A DNA stretch of 24,632 bases from contig JAUWBH010000082.1 of the NCBI GenBank assembly GCA_030605085.1, positions 1 through 24,632 of the forward strand, written 5' to 3'. The stretch comes from Promethearchaeota archaeon (GTDB lineage: Archaea; Asgardarchaeota; Lokiarchaeia; Sigynarchaeales; SOKP01). A program made the position numbers and the translations under genes. Every line of letters begins with the position of its first letter. The stretch's first letter is position 1. The notes under the pieces are model-generated. The model saw nothing but the letters and a program-made list of their open reading frames with translations, ran no database searches and was not told the DNA's origin. This document shows positions 24,497 through 24,632 of this stretch, in pieces.

Positions 24497-24632
24497 TTAT
24501 GACGAACTAAATATTTTCGAAAAACTGCATCGAGTTTTAATCTCTTGTGATGGTAATTTATATTTCATTATAAATTTTATCAAAGCACGCTGGAATTCCT
24601 TAAAAGTGCCAAAAAAGGTATTATGCGTCACC
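24497..24632 (-). pseudogene. C-terminal end of an IS630-type transposase (cut by window edge)
   Basis: On the minus strand a frame enters from the right edge and ends with TAA at 24497-24499. Its 44 visible residues begin VTHNTFFGTFKEFQRALIKF. The pattern THN-x-F-F-x-T-F-x-E-F-x-x-A-L is what the C-terminus of IS630-family (DDE_3) transposases looks like. It lies upstream of the large kinase on the same strand, so the kinase promoter must be within or just after it. Whether the whole gene is intact cannot be seen; its last residues also overlap the space where the kinase leader should lie. I mark it as a fragment. Confidence 0.55.

Noticed and set aside
1..24632. tRNA genes, rRNA, CRISPR arrays and known riboswitches
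   Set aside because: Reading the intergenic stretches on both strands showed no cloverleaf-like GC-rich segment, no regularly spaced repeat array and no recognisable riboswitch core.

Overview
The window is AT-rich archaeal DNA and most likely comes from an Asgard archaeon (Promethearchaeota, probably Lokiarchaeia-like). The evidence is gene content: a Rag-type GTPase, an Arf/Rag-like GTPase and a small longin-domain protein that resembles folliculin. Starts are preceded by TATA-like AT boxes and GGTGAT/GGAGGT ribosome sites. The assignment is an inference from content, not from a marker gene.

Region 1 (1-7014) is carbamoyl-phosphate synthase. A large-subunit gene runs in from the left edge. 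A small-subunit gene and a second, full-length large-subunit gene follow as a tight pair with their own promoter. Both large subunits look like the eukaryotic (CAD/CPS1) type. The small subunit has lost the catalytic Cys (now Gly271) and the catalytic His (now Asn353) of the glutaminase, so this second enzyme should use free ammonia, as animal CPS1 does. Region 2 (7015-7622) holds two small degraded or odd reading frames.

Region 3 (7623-12271) is a metabolic group: a creatininase-fold hydrolase, a DegT/StrS aminotransferase, a zinc-type dehydrogenase and an iron-type alcohol dehydrogenase. The first three suggest sugar, amino-sugar or cyclitol chemistry; the substrate is unknown. The zinc-type dehydrogenase seems to start at a rare ATT codon.

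Region 4 (12272-24475) is a signalling region. It contains a PAS-PAS histidine kinase, an Arf/Rag-like GTPase with an AT-hook-like motif and proline-rich tail, and a frameshifted transposase. Next comes a Rag-like GTPase fused to a winged helix and a possible longin/roadblock domain. Divergent from it lies a folliculin-like longin protein that keeps the position of the folliculin arginine finger (Arg82) and ends in a histidine-kinase dimerisation hairpin without its histidine. The next gene joins a ribbon-helix-helix-like segment, a dimerisation domain with its histidine, and a receiver domain, but has no ATPase domain. A 1146-residue MEDS/PAS/PocR histidine kinase converges on it. Together these look like a meeting point of eukaryote-like GTPase control and bacterial-type phosphorelay, and this is the best candidate here for an undescribed system. 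The right edge carries the C-terminus of a likely IS630-type transposase.

No tRNA, rRNA or CRISPR array was seen.
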